Assembly: GCA_034437515.1 (NCBI GenBank)
Contig: DAOTTX010000372.1
Coordinates: 1 to 64,000 of the forward strand
DNA from: DAOTTX01 sp034437515
GTDB lineage: Bacteria; Chloroflexota; Anaerolineae; Aggregatilineales; Phototrophicaceae
DNA: 64,000 bases
Direction: 5' to 3'
A program made the position numbers and the translations under genes. The notes under the pieces are model-generated. The model was not told the DNA's origin, did not search any database, and saw only the letters and a program-made list of their open reading frames with translations. Shown here piece by piece: positions 62,272 to 64,000 of the stretch; within the stretch, counting starts at the first letter, position 1; every line of letters begins with the position of its first letter.

Positions 62272-62299
62272 TTGTACAGCCGTGTTCCTCAGATATAAT
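62272..62299 (+). promoter_or_regulatory. promoter of the prenyltransferase-mevalonate kinase operon
   Basis: TTGTAC (62272-62277), 16-base spacer, perfect TATAAT (62294-62299). Transcription would begin near 62306, too close to the GTG at 62318 for a good ribosome site, which favours the TTG at 62336 as start. Confidence 0.6.
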
Positions 62300-62317
62300 C
62301 GCCTACCGGTTTGACCA

Positions 62318-63223
62318 GTGAGGAAGCGATCAACTTTGCAGGCATTCATCGGCTTATTGCGCACCATGCGCCCTAAACAATGGACGAAGAACCTCCTTTT
62401 TGTGTTCCCCGCCATCATCTTTGACGGGCAGTTCTTCGATTTGGAGCCGCTGCTGCGCGTGACGCTGGCGTTCGTGCTGTTTTCCATAACAGCGGGGACG
62501 GTTTACATCATCAACGATCTGGTCGATATTGAAAGCGACCGCCAACACCCTCGCAAGAAGTTTCGTCCGCTGCCGTCCGGTCAACTCCCGATCGGTTTGG
62601 CGAGAACGGCAGCCATCATCATTCCCTCAGTCACGCTGAGTATCGCGTTTTTGCTGGAACCTGCACTCGCGTTGATCTTAACCGCGTATCTGGTCTTACA
62701 AATCTTCTATTCGTTCGTGCTCAAGCATGTTGTATTGATCGACGTGCTAACAATTATGATCGGCTTCGTGATGCGTGTCGCGGCGGGTGTGGTCGTCATC
62801 GAGGTAGAGAACTTCTCCCCCTGGCTTTACGCGACGACCGGCCTACTGGCGCTTTTTCTTGCAGTCGGCAAACGTCGTCAGGAACTCATCGCACTGGGAA
62901 CTAACGCCGCCAACGTGCGTCCGATCTTCAAAGAGTACAATCTCGCGCTCATTGATGATATGATTCGCATCATCACCACCAGCACATTGATTACCTACAT
63001 CCTATACACGATTGAAGTTTCCGTCGAACCGGGTGAGAACTACGGCCTTGTGACCGTGCCGTTCGTGATGTACGGATTGTTTCGCTATCTGTATTTAATC
63101 CATGTGCGCGGTGAGGGCAGCGCCCCCGACGAAGTCTTGCTCAAGGATCGTCCATTGCAAGTAGCGCTATTGCTTTTCGGCCTGACCTTTATCGTCATCT
63201 TATACGTCATTCCAGAGTTATGA
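62318..63223 (+). CDS. UbiA-family prenyltransferase, decaprenyl-phosphate phosphoribosyltransferase-like
   Basis: 301 residues with eight or nine hydrophobic segments. The first Asp-rich motif NDLVDIESDRQHPRKKFRP (about 67-85) is the version found in the branch that moves phosphoribose to polyprenyl phosphate; it includes NDxxDxxxD. The second loop (about 190-205) has KRRQELIALG. In actinobacteria the product feeds arabinan synthesis; in Chloroflexota its use is unknown. Two starts are possible, GTG 62318 and TTG 62336; the latter has GAGGAAG at a suitable distance. It overlaps mevalonate kinase by four bases, linking polyprenyl use to isoprenoid supply. Confidence 0.85.
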   Translation: MRKRSTLQAFIGLLRTMRPKQWTKNLLFVFPAIIFDGQFFDLEPLLRVTLAFVLFSITAGTVYIINDLVDIESDRQHPRKKFRPLPSGQLPIGLARTAAIIIPSVTLSIAFLLEPALALILTAYLVLQIFYSFVLKHVVLIDVLTIMIGFVMRVAAGVVVIEVENFSPWLYATTGLLALFLAVGKRRQELIALGTNAANVRPIFKEYNLALIDDMIRIITTSTLITYILYTIEVSVEPGENYGLVTVPFVMYGLFRYLYLIHVRGEGSAPDEVLLKDRPLQVALLLFGLTFIVILYVIPEL

Positions 63224-64000
63224 TCGCCAGCGCCCCCGCCAAGATTATCCTATTCGGTGAACACGCCGTCGTTCACGGACAGCCAGCCATCGCTGTACCG
63301 GTGAGCAGCCTGCGTGCAGAGGCCACTGTGCAACCCGGCGGCAACGGCTTACACATCCACGTGGCGGATTTGGACGAGGTGCTGCCGGTCGAAATTGATT
63401 CCGACCTGGTGGATAATGCACTCATCCTGACCGCACGGCGCACCCTGAAAACGCTGGCGGCGTCACCGCCGGATGCGACCATCAGCTTACGCTCAACGAT
63501 CCCGATGGCGAGCGGGTTAGGCAGCGGTGCCGCCGTTTCGACCGCAATCGCACGCGCTGTCGCCGCCGCCGTAGACGCCGACCTCTCGCAAGAAACACTC
63601 AACAACCTGATCTACGACATCGAAAAGCTCTATCACGGTACACCCAGCGGTATTGACAACACCGTCATCGTCTATGAAAAACCGGTCTTTTTCGTCCGCG
63701 AACACCCTATCGAGACGTTGACTATCGGCAAACCATTTACCCTGGTCATCGGTGACACCGGACAATCTGCGTTGACGCGGATCGCTGTCGGTGATGTCAA
63801 CACGCTGGTACGCGAGAACGCGACACGCATACAGCCGGTGCTAGATGAGATCGGCGCGATCAGTCGTAAGGCACGCCGCGCCATCGAGACCGGCGACATC
63901 GCCACACTCGGCCCGTTGATGAACCGTAACCATCATCTGCTGCGTGACCTGACCGTCTCATCACCGGAGCTGGAAACACTCACCCAGGCCGCCCGTGATG
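63220..64000 (+). CDS. mvk: mevalonate kinase (cut by window end)
   Basis: The first 260 codons. GHMP-kinase motifs are plain: APAKIILFGEHAVVHGQPAIA (about 4-24), the ATP loop PMASGLGSGAAVSTAIA (about 94-110) and GTPSGIDNTVIVY (about 139-151). It makes mevalonate 5-phosphate. The ATG overlaps the stop of the prenyltransferase gene (ATGA). The remainder of the operon lies outside; the next gene could show which decarboxylation route is used (phosphomevalonate kinase or isopentenyl phosphate kinase). Confidence 0.95.
   Translation, partial: MIASAPAKIILFGEHAVVHGQPAIAVPVSSLRAEATVQPGGNGLHIHVADLDEVLPVEIDSDLVDNALILTARRTLKTLAASPPDATISLRSTIPMASGLGSGAAVSTAIARAVAAAVDADLSQETLNNLIYDIEKLYHGTPSGIDNTVIVYEKPVFFVREHPIETLTIGKPFTLVIGDTGQSALTRIAVGDVNTLVRENATRIQPVLDEIGAISRKARRAIETGDIATLGPLMNRNHHLLRDLTVSSPELETLTQAARD

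Noticed and set aside
61225..62487. A 420-residue decarboxylase with an extended N-terminus
   Set aside because: The first 95 codons read through the divergent promoter and the opposite gene's start and have no GHMP-kinase similarity.

Overview
The window reads as chromosomal DNA of a Chloroflexota bacterium, probably Anaerolineae or a relative. This is inferred from content, not from a search. The signs are mevalonate-route isoprenoid genes in a bacterium (mevalonate kinase and a mevalonate-(di)phosphate decarboxylase), secreted proteins with Thr/Pro-rich linkers plus LysM or SH3-like modules, a UDP-sulfoquinovose synthase, HisZ-dependent histidine synthesis, and many ATGA/GTGA stop-start overlaps. 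GTG and TTG starts are common. Most genes are moderately GC-rich; roughly 116-2800 is visibly AT-richer.

Layout. 1-3.7 kb: start of a ParA ATPase, a 745-base stretch holding a structured RNA candidate that ends in an intrinsic terminator, an AT-rich TPR gene and an orphan Cas6. 3.8-8.9 kb: small membrane proteins, a Schlafen/RecG-like regulator and a large membrane histidine kinase. 8.9-12.4 kb (minus): nuclease-like protein, PuuD-type amidotransferase, ribosomal protein L19, Nudix hydrolase, LysM lipoprotein. 12.5-15.1 kb (plus): metal-dependent hydrolase and an alpha/beta-hydrolase::glutaminyl-cyclase fusion. 15.1-19.1 kb (minus): clpX, clpP and trigger factor, then tRNA-Leu. 19.1-24.1 kb: GbsR-type regulator, PhoD-like phosphatase, rex, mreB. 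24.2-29.2 kb (minus): atpA-atpG-atpD-atpC without the delta or Fo genes; the gamma subunit carries an unusual C-terminal helix-hairpin-helix extension. 29.3-33.5 kb (minus): ABM protein, proC, an OSBS/NSAR-type enolase, GNAT and an SDR. 33.6-36.7 kb (plus): fabF, fabH and a single-domain response regulator. 36.7-41.8 kb (minus): zinc peptidase, panC, panB, a PanG-like reductase and a purine nucleoside phosphorylase. 41.9-43.8 kb: a K+ channel gene with a frameshift. 43.9-49.5 kb: hisZ-hisG (plus) facing a kinase-like gene and hisD (minus). 49.5-52.9 kb (minus): sqdB, asd, pheA. 53.0-54.2 kb (plus): SufR-like regulator and A-type Fe-S carrier. 54.2-58.0 kb (minus): three secreted envelope proteins. 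58.1-64 kb: SCP2 protein, HEAT-repeat protein, RseP, then a mevalonate cluster (decarboxylase divergent from a UbiA-family prenyltransferase and mevalonate kinase, cut by the window end).

The observations I would follow first are the F1 gamma::HhH fusion (26166-27569), the unidentified structured RNA with a possible pseudoknot (about 180-466), HisZ paired with a long-form HisG, the hydrolase::glutaminyl-cyclase fusion, the frameshifted RCK channel and the orphan cas6 with its TPR neighbour. No CRISPR array, transposase, integrase or rRNA was seen.
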